Shown one piece after another: positions 31,918-40,211 of a stretch of DNA of 64,000 bases (the first letter of the stretch is position 1; every line of letters begins with the position of its first letter). The position numbers and the translations under genes were made by a program. The notes beneath the pieces are model-generated. The model was given only the letters and a program-made list of their open reading frames with translations. It was not told the origin of the DNA and did no database searches. The DNA is taken from positions 124,001 to 188,000 of the forward strand of contig DIBU01000013.1 in assembly GCA_002416125.1 (NCBI GenBank), read 5' to 3'. Source of the stretch: Halieaceae bacterium UBA5044. GTDB taxonomy: Bacteria; Pseudomonadota; Gammaproteobacteria; Pseudomonadales; Halieaceae.

Positions 31918-32885
31918 TGGCTGTTCTCGCTCTTGCCGCGAAGCAGCGACTCAGGCTGCTCCTCCAGTGTTTTTGCCAGCATCTGCAGCGCCCTCCCGGC
32001 CAGTGCCAGTTCCCGCAGGGCTTCGTTCAGGCGGTAGGCGGTTGCGGAGTCGGCAGATACCAGGCCATCGATTTCACCCATGGTGCTTTCAAACCGCGCC
32101 GTAGCGTTGCGCAGCACGGTCATGTTGTCTTCCAGCAGGGTGGTCAGCCTGGGCAGCGCTTCCGCAGCTTCGCTGACCAGCGTATTGGAGTTGTTCAGCA
32201 CGCGGTCGATGCCGGGGCCAGCGGTGGCCAGGGTGGCTTCGAGCTGTGTGGTCAGGGAGCGCAGGCTGGCCAGGGTGAGCCCGACGTCCGCTGGCAGTTG
32301 CTGGAACGGGGCCTGCTCGACGAAGGCATTGACGTTGGCGGCGATGCTCTGCAGGTTGGCTGCCATCTGCGCAATATCAAGGCCCTCGATCTGGCTCACG
32401 ATGCGTTCCAGCTCAGTGGGAATTGTAGGTATCTGCGTGTATTCCGTGTCGATGGCGAGCAGGTCTACGGGCGTTTCAGGGTGAAAATCCAGTTGTATAT
32501 ACAGCAGGCCCGTGAGCAGGCTTTGCAGGCCCAGTTGGGCGCGCAGTCCGCGGCCGATCAGGTCGTCGATCAGGGCCACGGATGGCCGCTCGGTCATCTG
32601 TATGCTCTCGCCCGATAGCTCGGCCTCCACCTGCATGATCAACTTGGCGGTGTTGCTGTCCAGCAGCAGGTTGATGCCTGTGACCTGGCCGATCTCAACG
32701 CCGCGCAAGGTGACCGGTGCCCCCACGCTCAAGCCCTTCACCGAGCTGTCGAAAACCATCACCACCTTGCTGCGATCGCTGCCCAGGCCTGAGCCCAGCA
32801 CGAACAGGAGCGTCGCCAATGCAATCAGCAGGGCGCCGACAATAAAGCCGCCAATGGCGACACTGTGTGCTCTTTCTTCAGACAT
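31914..32885 (-). CDS. MCE-domain lipid-binding protein (MlaD-like)
   Basis: A 323-residue protein with a single N-terminal membrane helix (about residues 8-29). One MCE domain follows (VVMVFDSSVKGLSVGAPV, then LRGVEIGQV) over about 38-120. A long helical, coiled-coil-prone tail (about 160-310) could form a tube or needle across the periplasm, as in YebT/PqiB/LetB-like or longer MlaD proteins. It is the periplasmic substrate-binding ring of an ABC lipid transporter. The start overlaps the stop of the ATPase gene. Confidence 0.92.
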   Translation of the reverse strand: MSEERAHSVAIGGFIVGALLIALATLLFVLGSGLGSDRSKVVMVFDSSVKGLSVGAPVTLRGVEIGQVTGINLLLDSNTAKLIMQVEAELSGESIQMTERPSVALIDDLIGRGLRAQLGLQSLLTGLLYIQLDFHPETPVDLLAIDTEYTQIPTIPTELERIVSQIEGLDIAQMAANLQSIAANVNAFVEQAPFQQLPADVGLTLASLRSLTTQLEATLATAGPGIDRVLNNSNTLVSEAAEALPRLTTLLEDNMTVLRNATARFESTMGEIDGLVSADSATAYRLNEALRELALAGRALQMLAKTLEEQPESLLRGKSENSQ

Positions 32886-33661
32886 TACCCGGTTTCTCCT
32901 GCGTCGGCGCTGCGGGTAAGAAATTGCCGCACGACCGCCTCCTCGCTGTGTTCTCGCAGCTGTTTTGGGTCGCCATAGCCAATCATGGTGCGGGTGCTCG
33001 CATCGAGATAAACGCTGTTGTTGGCAATGGCGAATATACTCGGTAATTCGTGCGTGACCATCACCACGGTAGCGCCGATCGATTCGGTCAACTGCAAGAT
33101 CAGGTCATCCAGTAACCGCGAGCTTATCGGGTCCAGCCCGGCAGAGGGCTCGTCGAAAAAGAGGATCTGCGGATCCAGAGCGATGGCCCGGGCGAGCGCT
33201 GCGCGTTTATTCATGCCACCGCTGATTTCCGAGGGGTAGTAACTTTCAAAGCCACCCAGGCCGACCAGCGATAATTTGTAGCGTACCACGTCCCTGATCT
33301 GCGCCGCTGTGTAGTCAGTGTACAGTTGCAGTGGCAGGCTGATATTCTGTTCCAGGGTCATGGCACTGAACAGCCCACCGGACTGGTAGGTAATGCCCCA
33401 GCTGCGGCGCATCGCGTCGCGTACTTCCGACGAGGCGTGGGTGAAACTGGTGCCTGTGTACAGAATCTCACCCGCCGCTGGCTCCAGCAGCCCCAGCATG
33501 TGCTTGAGCAGCGTGCTTTTACCGCAGCCGCTGCCGCCCATGATGACGAAGATGTCGCCCCGGTATACCGGGAAGCTCAGGTCACGCTGAATGACGTTAC
33601 TGCCAAACGCCATGGTCAGCTCGCGAACCTCGATATGGACTTCGCGCTCGTCGTCAGTCAT
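32885..33661 (-). CDS. MCE transporter ATPase (MlaF-like)
   Basis: A 258-residue ABC ATPase. Walker A GGSGCGKST is at about 37-45, the signature reads EISGGMNKRAALARAIA with the MNKR variant typical of MlaF, and Walker B is LFFDEPSAGLDP. It powers phospholipid or other lipid transport between the membranes in complex with the permease and the MCE ring. It overlaps both flanking genes by one base, indicating coupling. Confidence 0.94.
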   Translation of the reverse strand: MTDDEREVHIEVRELTMAFGSNVIQRDLSFPVYRGDIFVIMGGSGCGKSTLLKHMLGLLEPAAGEILYTGTSFTHASSEVRDAMRRSWGITYQSGGLFSAMTLEQNISLPLQLYTDYTAAQIRDVVRYKLSLVGLGGFESYYPSEISGGMNKRAALARAIALDPQILFFDEPSAGLDPISSRLLDDLILQLTESIGATVVMVTHELPSIFAIANNSVYLDASTRTMIGYGDPKQLREHSEEAVVRQFLTRSADAGETG

Positions 33662-34794
33662 CAGATACCCAGATGCTGGAAGAGGATGTTGATGGAGGCG
33701 TCTGCCACAATCAGGTAGACGAGGGCGGTGACCACTGCCTCGGTAGCGGCCCTGCCCACGCCCGCAGAATTGCGCCCGGACTGCATGCCCGAGCGACAGC
33801 CTGCAATGGCGATCAGCACCGCAAACACAAGGCTTTTCAGCAACCCGATACCAATATGGGCGATGCTCACAGCGGCTCCCGCCTGGCTGGAATACTGCAA
33901 CAGGGAAATGCCCATGCCCCCGGCGACAATGCCGCCACCGACAATGCCCAGCAGGTTGGCGTAAATGGTAAGCAGCGGCATGGTCACCACCAGCGCCAGG
34001 ATGCGCGGTATCACCAGAAACTCGATCGGCGACACGCCCAGCGTGCGCACGGCATCGATTTCCTCGCTGGCCTGCATGGTGCCCAGCTGGGCGGCGTAGG
34101 CCGCACCGGTGCGGCCCGCCATCACAATCGCGGTCATCAACGGACCCATTTCGCGCAGCAGCCCGATGGTGACGAGATCGGCGACGTAGATGCCGGCGCC
34201 GAATTGCTGCAATTGCACGGCTCCCAGGTACCCGAGAATCATACCGACAAGAACGCTGGTCAGGCTGATGATGGCAAACGCATCGGGACCGGACTGGTAG
34301 CAGAAGGTGCGAAAGTCGGCGAAGCGGGTGTTGGCCTTGCCGGCGATCAGGGCGCCGAGTGCGATGCAGATATCGCCAAAGAAAGCCAGCGACACGCGCA
34401 GGTCATCCAACAGTTCCCGCAGCGCTTCAGAGGGGCTGCGCACATGCCACCAGGGCCGGGGGGCGGGTTGTTGACGCTGGTGGGCGGGTACCGAGGTGGC
34501 GATTGATAACAGGCGCCTGGCGTTCTCGGGGAGCCCCTCGGTATCGACGTCGACACCGCGCTCCTCGCAGTAGCTGGCACAGCTCAGCAGAAACGACATG
34601 AGCAGCGTAGTCCAGTCGCCCAGCTCATCGCAGTCAAAGCGGAGATTGTCCACCGTGAGCGCCGTGAGCTGCGCCCTCACGTCCCGGAACTCGGGTACCG
34701 AAGCAGCGTCCACCCAGCCGCCGTAAAGTCGGAGTGTAGCGGTGTTTGATGCGTTGTCGGTGTCCAGCTCGAAGCCGGCGGCCGGCTGGTTCAT
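33661..34794 (-). CDS. MCE transporter permease with N-terminal STAS domain (MlaB-MlaE fusion-like)
   Basis: A 377-residue protein from the ATG at 34794. Residues about 10-100 form a STAS-like domain (TLRLYGGWVDAASVPEF). The rest is an MlaE/YrbE permease with five to six membrane helices and AGRTGAAYAAQLGTMQASEEI, the conserved cytoplasmic motif. The fused STAS domain plausibly replaces a separate MlaB subunit. It is the first gene of the operon. An in-frame frame extends upstream to 34923, but that extension lacks homology. Confidence 0.9.
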   Translation of the reverse strand: MNQPAAGFELDTDNASNTATLRLYGGWVDAASVPEFRDVRAQLTALTVDNLRFDCDELGDWTTLLMSFLLSCASYCEERGVDVDTEGLPENARRLLSIATSVPAHQRQQPAPRPWWHVRSPSEALRELLDDLRVSLAFFGDICIALGALIAGKANTRFADFRTFCYQSGPDAFAIISLTSVLVGMILGYLGAVQLQQFGAGIYVADLVTIGLLREMGPLMTAIVMAGRTGAAYAAQLGTMQASEEIDAVRTLGVSPIEFLVIPRILALVVTMPLLTIYANLLGIVGGGIVAGGMGISLLQYSSQAGAAVSIAHIGIGLLKSLVFAVLIAIAGCRSGMQSGRNSAGVGRAATEAVVTALVYLIVADASINILFQHLGI

Positions 34795-34873
34795 GCCCGG
34801 AGACGTCCTGAAAAAGTCGTCAACTATGCTAAACCCTAACCCGGGGGATGACCAGCCAGTCCCCGCTACCGTT

Positions 34874-35395
34874 CTACTGGAAGGGTAGCCTGGGCCGCTT
34901 CTCCTCAATGACGGCCTTTGCATCCCGGTAGATGTCCGCGACCGGTTTCTGGTTACCCACCTGCTGGCGACGGGAAATCATGGTCATGGGGAACAGGTAA
35001 TTGTCGGTCTGTTTGTCGTACAGTGCCCGGCTGCGACCGCTGGCGTCGTTGTAGATCACCCACGCCAGCCCGAGTTCGCTCGCCAGCAGGTCGCCCAGTA
35101 CCAGGCCCATGGCCTGCAGCGTGCCGACGTCCTCCGGGGTCACAATGCCCCTGTCCAGCAGGCGCTGCAGCATGCGAATGTCGCGGTCGGGGTCGCCGCT
35201 GATACCCTGGCCGAGTTCCCGGCGGGCGAGATCGTCCACGCTGGCGCGCTGCTGGGCCATGTGGGCGCGGGCGATCTTGGACGGTGGGCTGACCGTGACC
35301 TCATTCTGGGCGCCCGCGGTGAGCGACGGCGTGGCCAGGGATGCAAACAGGAAGAAGGTGGCGAGAAACCACTGGGCGGGGTCAGAAGGTCTCAT
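34874..35395 (-). CDS. DUF3806-like exported protein
   Basis: A 173-residue protein with a signal peptide (about residues 1-29, ending SLTAGAQ). MGLVLGDLLASELGLAWVIYND and GRSRALYDKQTDNYLFPMTMI resemble the DUF3806 domain, whose function is unknown. It is likely periplasmic. It has its own divergent control region shared with dapA and stands 80 bases upstream of the MCE operon on the same strand, so co-transcription with it is possible. Confidence 0.7.
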   Translation of the reverse strand: MRPSDPAQWFLATFFLFASLATPSLTAGAQNEVTVSPPSKIARAHMAQQRASVDDLARRELGQGISGDPDRDIRMLQRLLDRGIVTPEDVGTLQAMGLVLGDLLASELGLAWVIYNDASGRSRALYDKQTDNYLFPMTMISRRQQVGNQKPVADIYRDAKAVIEEKRPRLPFQ

Positions 35396-35463
35396 GGTAT
35401 ACTCCGGTGCGTATTTTGGTGCAGGTCTGTGTGCGTGCCCGCGCGTATTTTAGCGCATCGCGG

Positions 35464-35491
35464 TTGTCTTCGTGTTGCCTGCATGGATAAT
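35464..35491 (+). promoter_or_regulatory. Sigma70-like promoter for dapA-bamC
   Basis: TTGTCT (35464-35469) and GATAAT (35486-35491) are 16 bases apart, four and five matches to consensus. The start would be near 35498, about 60 bases before the dapA ATG. Confidence 0.5.
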
Positions 35492-35558
35492 TGCGCTCTT
35501 CTTTATTCCGGCGTTCAGCGGCTGTGGCCGGCGCCCGGCACATTTCTGGAGATTTCCC

Positions 35559-36431
35559 ATGATAACCGGCAGTATTGTCGCGCTTGTGACGCCAATGCAC
35601 CCGGATGGCAGCCTCGACTGGGGCAGTCTGGAGCGCTTGCTGGACATGCACATTGCGGCAGGCACCAGCGCCATCGGCGCGGTCGGGACCACCGGCGAGA
35701 GTGCCACCCTGAGCGTCCCGGAGCACCTCGAGGTCATCCGCCACTGCGTGCGCTACGTCAACGGTCGCATCCCGGTGGTTGCCGGCACGGGTGCCAACTC
35801 GACCCGCGAGGCGATCGAGCTGACCAGCGTTGCGGCCCGCAATGGCGCTGATGCCTGCCTGCTGGTAACGCCGTACTACAATCGCCCGACGCAGCGTGGC
35901 CTGTACGAGCATTTCAAGGCCATTGCGGCGGCGGTCGACATTCCCCAGATTCTCTACAACGTGCCAGGCCGTACGGCGGTGGATATAGACAACGATACCG
36001 TGGTGCGCCTGTCCGAGCTCGACAACATCGTCGGTATCAAGGATGCGACCGGTGATCTGTCACGGGTGCCGGACTTCAAGGCGCGCTGCCCTGACGACTT
36101 TGCGATTTACTCCGGGGATGACCCCACGGCCATGGAACTGATGCTCGCCGGGGGGCACGGCAATGTCTCCGTTACCGCAAACATTGCGCCGCGGCAGCTG
36201 GCCGAGCTCTGCCGGTTGGCGCTCGCGGGCGAGCGGGCCGAGGCCGCGCAGATCAACGAGCGCCTGTCCGGGCTCAACCGTGCGCTGTTCCTGGAGGCGA
36301 ATCCGATACCGGTAAAGTGGGCCATGCAGCAGCGCGGCTTGATTGAGGCAGGTATTCGTTTACCCTTGACGCCTCTGGATGAGCGCTTTCATGCGCAGGT
36401 CCTTGCAGCGTTGGAGGCGGCGGGAATTTAA
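35559..36431 (+). CDS. dapA: 4-hydroxy-tetrahydrodipicolinate synthase
   Basis: A 290-residue TIM-barrel lyase from the ATG at 35559 (MITGSIVALVTPMHPDG), with TGGAG upstream; the open frame to 35472 is an artefact. GTTGESATL is the pyruvate carboxylate site, YNVPGRTAVD supplies the catalytic Tyr, and GIKDATGDL carries the Schiff-base Lys. It condenses pyruvate and aspartate semialdehyde, the first committed step toward DAP and lysine. The stop shares a base with the bamC start. Confidence 0.96.
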   Translation: MITGSIVALVTPMHPDGSLDWGSLERLLDMHIAAGTSAIGAVGTTGESATLSVPEHLEVIRHCVRYVNGRIPVVAGTGANSTREAIELTSVAARNGADACLLVTPYYNRPTQRGLYEHFKAIAAAVDIPQILYNVPGRTAVDIDNDTVVRLSELDNIVGIKDATGDLSRVPDFKARCPDDFAIYSGDDPTAMELMLAGGHGNVSVTANIAPRQLAELCRLALAGERAEAAQINERLSGLNRALFLEANPIPVKWAMQQRGLIEAGIRLPLTPLDERFHAQVLAALEAAGI

Positions 36432-37486
36432 TGGCGGAATCTATGAAGCTGGTATTGCGCACAGCACTGGTTGGCAGCTTGCTGGCCAGCGCGGGTTGCA
36501 GTTATCTGTTCGGTGACGAGGGCCTGTTTCCCGACACCTCGGATGACTACAAGAACGCGCGCGAGATGGACCCCATTCGTTTGCCGGAAGGCAAGGAAGA
36601 AGCCAGGCTCGAGGAGATTTACCCCATTCCCCCCGTGCAGGACGATACCGTGCTCGCCGGGGAGTTCGAAGTGCCGCGGCCAACGCCACTGGTGGCCGGG
36701 GCCGGCGAGGATGTGGTGCGCATCCAGTCCCTCGGTGATGAAAGCTGGGCGCTGATTGCGGTTGCTCCGGGCCAGCTCTGGCCCCAGGTACGCAGCTTTC
36801 TCACGTCGGCGGGTATTCCGGTAGGGCGCGTGGACGCCCAGGCCGGGTTGATCGAAACCGGCTGGCTGGACCTGGAAGGACAGACCATGGCCTCGCGTTT
36901 CCGCTTCCGCATAGAGCAGGGCGTGCAGCGCGGCAGCAGTGAACTGCATGTGTTGCAGATGCGCCAGGCGGGCGACGTAAGCGGCTGGCCCGCGCGCTCT
37001 GACGATACCGCCCAGGAGCAGGAAATGTTGCGCGCAGTGGCGCAGTTCATCGCCAACAGCGCCGACTCCGCTCCGGTGTCCATGCTCGCGGACCGCGCGA
37101 TGAGTGCGGAAGGGAAGTTGACCATGGAGGACGGCGCCAATGGCACCAGCGTCCTGCGGGTTGGGTTGCCCTTCACCCGGGCCTGGGCGTCCGTCGGCAA
37201 AGCCCTGGAGGACTCCCGCTTCGAAATCACCGATCGCGACCGCAGTGAGGGTGTCTACTATGTGCGTTTCCTTGGCGAGGCGGCAGAAGAGGACGGCGGC
37301 TGGTTCTCCTGGATGTTCTCCGACGAAGATGAGAATCCCATGATCGGGCGCAGTTTCCTGGTGTCGGTCGTCGCAGCGGGAGACAAGGCGGTCACCGTGG
37401 GCATGGCGCCGGTAGCCGGCGAGGCAACCCTGGAGAAACGTGACCAGCAGGCGCTGCTCACACTGCTCAAGGGCAACATCAACTAG
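36431..37486 (+). CDS. bamC: Outer-membrane assembly lipoprotein BamC (NlpB)
   Basis: A 351-residue lipoprotein (lipobox ASAGC, C23). The unstructured N-terminal stretch (YLFGDEGLFPDTSDDYKNA) is the BamD-contacting part in BamC. Two helix-grip domains follow (about 95-220 and 230-345), the second with RSFLVSVV. It is an accessory subunit of the BAM complex at the outer membrane. The dapA-bamC order is conserved in gammaproteobacteria. An in-frame ATG at 36443 is an alternative start. Confidence 0.9.
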   Translation: MAESMKLVLRTALVGSLLASAGCSYLFGDEGLFPDTSDDYKNAREMDPIRLPEGKEEARLEEIYPIPPVQDDTVLAGEFEVPRPTPLVAGAGEDVVRIQSLGDESWALIAVAPGQLWPQVRSFLTSAGIPVGRVDAQAGLIETGWLDLEGQTMASRFRFRIEQGVQRGSSELHVLQMRQAGDVSGWPARSDDTAQEQEMLRAVAQFIANSADSAPVSMLADRAMSAEGKLTMEDGANGTSVLRVGLPFTRAWASVGKALEDSRFEITDRDRSEGVYYVRFLGEAAEEDGGWFSWMFSDEDENPMIGRSFLVSVVAAGDKAVTVGMAPVAGEATLEKRDQQALLTLLKGNIN

Positions 37487-37495
37487 GGCGCCCGC

Positions 37496-38290
37496 ATGCT
37501 GCGTTTTGCATCACTGGGCAGCGGCAGCAAGGGCAACGCCACGGTCGTGACGGGCGGCGGAACCACGGTGCTGATCGACTGTGGGTTTTCCCTGCGGGAA
37601 ACCCAGCGCCGTCTGGCCCTGCTGGGCCTGTGCCCCGATGATCTCGCTGCCATTCTGGTCACGCACGAACACAGTGATCACAGCGCCGGTGTCAGCCGCC
37701 TGGCAAGGCAGTGGGATATACCGGTCTATCTGACGCACGGTACGCAGCGCAGTGGTCGCCTCGAGGGGTGTCCGCGCGTCACCTGCTTCAACAGCGAGGA
37801 ACGTCTGCAGATCGGCGCGCTGTCGGTAGAACCTGTGGCCGTTCCCCACGATGCACGTGAACCCTGCCAGTATCGGCTTTCTCATGGCGGTCGCTCGCTG
37901 GGGGTGCTGACCGATCTCGGCAGCATTACCCCGCACGTGGTGGAGCGCTTTCGGGGCTGCGATGCCCTGGTGCTGGAATTCAATCACGATCTGGACATGC
38001 TGTGGGCGGGGAGTTATCCGCCCTCGCTGAAGCAGCGCGTGGCCAGCGACTGGGGTCATTTGAACAACCACCAGGCCGCTGAACTGTTGCGCCAGCTCGG
38101 CCCAGAAACCCTCGAGCATCTGGTTGTCGCGCATATCAGTGAACAGAATAACTGTCCCACGCGGGCGGCTGCAGCACTCGAGAGCGTGCTGGGTGCAGGG
38201 GATCAGCGCGTGGTATTCGCCGCGCAGAACGCCGGGTTCGACTGGCTGACGCTAGCGGCAGTGCCGGGGCAGGGTCAGGCGCTCCAGTGA
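37496..38290 (+). CDS. MBL-fold metallohydrolase (YycJ/WalJ-like)
   Basis: A 264-residue metallo-beta-lactamase-fold protein. MLRFASLGSGSKGNATVV is the typical start of the YycJ-like subgroup. VTHEHSDHSAGV is the HxHxDH metal motif, and later VPHDAREPCQYRL and VVAHISEQNN provide further ligands. Members act as nucleases or other phosphodiesterases. It follows bamC after nine bases and probably belongs to the same transcript. Its last 39 bases overlap the convergent LRR lipoprotein gene. Confidence 0.88.
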   Translation: MLRFASLGSGSKGNATVVTGGGTTVLIDCGFSLRETQRRLALLGLCPDDLAAILVTHEHSDHSAGVSRLARQWDIPVYLTHGTQRSGRLEGCPRVTCFNSEERLQIGALSVEPVAVPHDAREPCQYRLSHGGRSLGVLTDLGSITPHVVERFRGCDALVLEFNHDLDMLWAGSYPPSLKQRVASDWGHLNNHQAAELLRQLGPETLEHLVVAHISEQNNCPTRAAAALESVLGAGDQRVVFAAQNAGFDWLTLAAVPGQGQALQ

Positions 38291-38758
38291 AACCCAGCTG
38301 TCCGGGGCGGGGCAGCGCAGGCCGCTATTGCCCTCCAGATTGACCACGGCGAGCGCGGGCAATCGGTAGAGCGGGCTTGCATCCTCTATCCGGTTGTCGT
38401 CCAGCAGTACGCTGCGCAGTTCAAGCAGCGCCACCAGCTCGCGAATGTCCTGCAGCGCGTTGCCGCCCAGGTTGAGCCAGCTCAGGCTGGAGAAGCGCCC
38501 CAGGCCATTGAGGCTGCGCACCCCGGCACCGCTGCAGTCGAGGGTCTGCAATTCGCCGACGCTGCTGATCTTGTTGTCGTTGATGGCCTGTTCGATACAG
38601 CTGCGCAATGCCGGGTCTTCAATCCGGAAATCCGTCAGCAGCGGGCGCGGGCTGTACACGACGCGCTCGTTGACGCTGAAATCGTATTGTTGGCAAGCTG
38701 CCAGCCAACACAGGGAGATGCCGATAAGCCATCGACCGAGCATGCGTTGTGTTCCCAT
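38252..38758 (-). CDS. Leucine-rich-repeat lipoprotein
   Basis: A 168-residue protein with a lipoprotein signal (SLCWLAAC, C22). Residues about 60-150 hold four leucine-rich repeats of internalin type (LNGLGRFSSLSWLNLGGN, IRELVALLELRSVLLDDN, LYRLPALAVVNLEGN). The tail has two cysteines (LRCPAP and the terminal HCR) that may pair. It would be membrane-anchored and exposed to the periplasm or surface, in protein-protein contact. Bacterial LRR proteins this short are uncommon. It is divergent from the cyclase-like gene. Confidence 0.8.
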   Translation of the reverse strand: MGTQRMLGRWLIGISLCWLAACQQYDFSVNERVVYSPRPLLTDFRIEDPALRSCIEQAINDNKISSVGELQTLDCSGAGVRSLNGLGRFSSLSWLNLGGNALQDIRELVALLELRSVLLDDNRIEDASPLYRLPALAVVNLEGNSGLRCPAPDSWVSLERLTLPRHCR

Positions 38759-38792
38759 GTTTTAAGCCCCTGATGCGCGCCCGGCTGGCGCA

Positions 38793-38821
38793 TGGATTCA
38801 GGCAGCGTGGCACCCTATAAT
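38793..38821 (+). promoter_or_regulatory. Promoter of the cyclase-like/HD/rsmJ operon
   Basis: A perfect TATAAT at 38816-38821 is preceded, with a 17-base spacer, by TGGATT (38793-38798), a weak -35. The predicted start near 38828 is 28 bases before the ATG. Confidence 0.55.
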
Positions 38822-38855
38822 GGTACCGGCTTGGGCGAACAGAAACGAGTAGGCT

Positions 38856-40205
38856 ATGACCGAAAGACCGGACGAGCCCGCGGGCATGACAGGCGGCGCC
38901 GTGGCAGACCACAGGACCATCAGCATCTCCCAGCGCGGCAATCTGAAGGCGCTTGAGAGCGCCCTGCGCAAGCAGTGGCGGCTGGGCCAGAACATCGTGC
39001 TGTGCTGGAGCGCCGATGAACGCGGCATACTTGTCATTTTCGTCCCTCACTACTTCCTCGGTAACTTCTGTGCGCGGCCCGGCGTAGAGGGCGTGCAGGA
39101 CAACGAGGCTTTTGTGCGCGAACTCATTTCCGGCAGCCGCGGCAAACCCCGGGATGAATTCTTTGCCATTGCCAACAGGCTGGACATTGCCCCCGGCTTT
39201 ATCCGCCTGGATACGCCACTCGCCGATGACCCGGCAGTCACCAGCGGTGTGGAACAGCTGATCAAACGCTATGGGCTGAGCTATGTCAGCGATCGCGCGG
39301 TGTTGCTGTTCGACATTGCCGAGTTCTCCCTGTTTACGCCCTTCGAGCAGGCCAGCCAGTTGAACAGCCTGTCCTACTCGCTGAATTCCGCCTACAACAA
39401 GCTGCTGGCGAAAGGCATCGAGGTGCATTTTTCGCGCACCACCACCGGCGATGGCTACTATGTCTGGAACCGTGCACTGGGCGCGCAGGCAAACCATGAC
39501 CTGTTCTATTTCCTGTTGCTGGTCGTGGCCGACAACGCGGTGGCGCGACGGGCCTCGCACGGCAACACCGTGCCGGTCATCCGCGCCGCCTACCACATCG
39601 GCAGCCATTACGAGCTTTACCAGGCCGAGGGCGTCAATCCCACTGTACACAGCTACATCGTGGGCGATGTCACGATCGAGCTGGCGCGCATGGCGGAAAA
39701 GGCCCAGCCACAGCAGATTCTGATCGGGCACTTCGAAACCGCTGGGCGCGCGGTAGAGGGCGATGCGGCAGTGGAGCGCATTTATGCGCCGGCCTTCATC
39801 AGCCAGTGCAACGAGGGGCTGGTTGCGCTGCACGGCATACAGTTTGCCGGCAAGACGCTGCAGGGCCTGCAATGCCGCCTGTCCGGTGCGGGCAGTGGCG
39901 ATGATCGTCGCGCGGTGCGCCGCCTGCTGATCACCGACAAGCACGGTCTGTCCCGGCACGCCTACAATCTCGAATTCACCCTCGAGTTCGAAGACCGGAC
40001 CCTCACGCTGGGGCTGGCCGAGAGTGCCCTGGCGGAAGATCCTCCTGCAGCCATCGCTGCACCACCGGCGGCCCTGAGCAGCCTGCACAATGGCGCATCG
40101 CAGCCAGCCGCGGCGATACAGGAACCTACGTTACAGGAACAGGTTGAAGAGCTGGCGTCATTACTGCAGGACCGTTTCGAGCGCGAACCGCGGGAGAATG
40201 GCTGA
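38856..40205 (+). CDS. Class III nucleotide cyclase-like protein with altered active site
   Basis: A 449-residue soluble protein. The N-terminal 140 residues are of unknown fold. Residues about 145-300 look like a class III cyclase homology domain: AVLLFDIAEFSLF (D153) and TTTGDGYYVWNR (D199) give both metal-binding aspartates, and DVTIELARMAEKAQPQQILI (R278) matches the block normally VNxAxRL. The substrate-specifying Lys before GD is Thr, the adenine-contacting Asp before the glycine is Tyr, and the transition-state Asn is Ile (I274). It may be inactive, use another substrate, or act as a nucleotide sensor. An HD-type phosphohydrolase gene starts six bases later. Confidence 0.68.
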   Translation: MTERPDEPAGMTGGAVADHRTISISQRGNLKALESALRKQWRLGQNIVLCWSADERGILVIFVPHYFLGNFCARPGVEGVQDNEAFVRELISGSRGKPRDEFFAIANRLDIAPGFIRLDTPLADDPAVTSGVEQLIKRYGLSYVSDRAVLLFDIAEFSLFTPFEQASQLNSLSYSLNSAYNKLLAKGIEVHFSRTTTGDGYYVWNRALGAQANHDLFYFLLLVVADNAVARRASHGNTVPVIRAAYHIGSHYELYQAEGVNPTVHSYIVGDVTIELARMAEKAQPQQILIGHFETAGRAVEGDAAVERIYAPAFISQCNEGLVALHGIQFAGKTLQGLQCRLSGAGSGDDRRAVRRLLITDKHGLSRHAYNLEFTLEFEDRTLTLGLAESALAEDPPAAIAAPPAALSSLHNGASQPAAAIQEPTLQEQVEELASLLQDRFEREPRENG

Positions 40206-40211
40206 ATCGTG

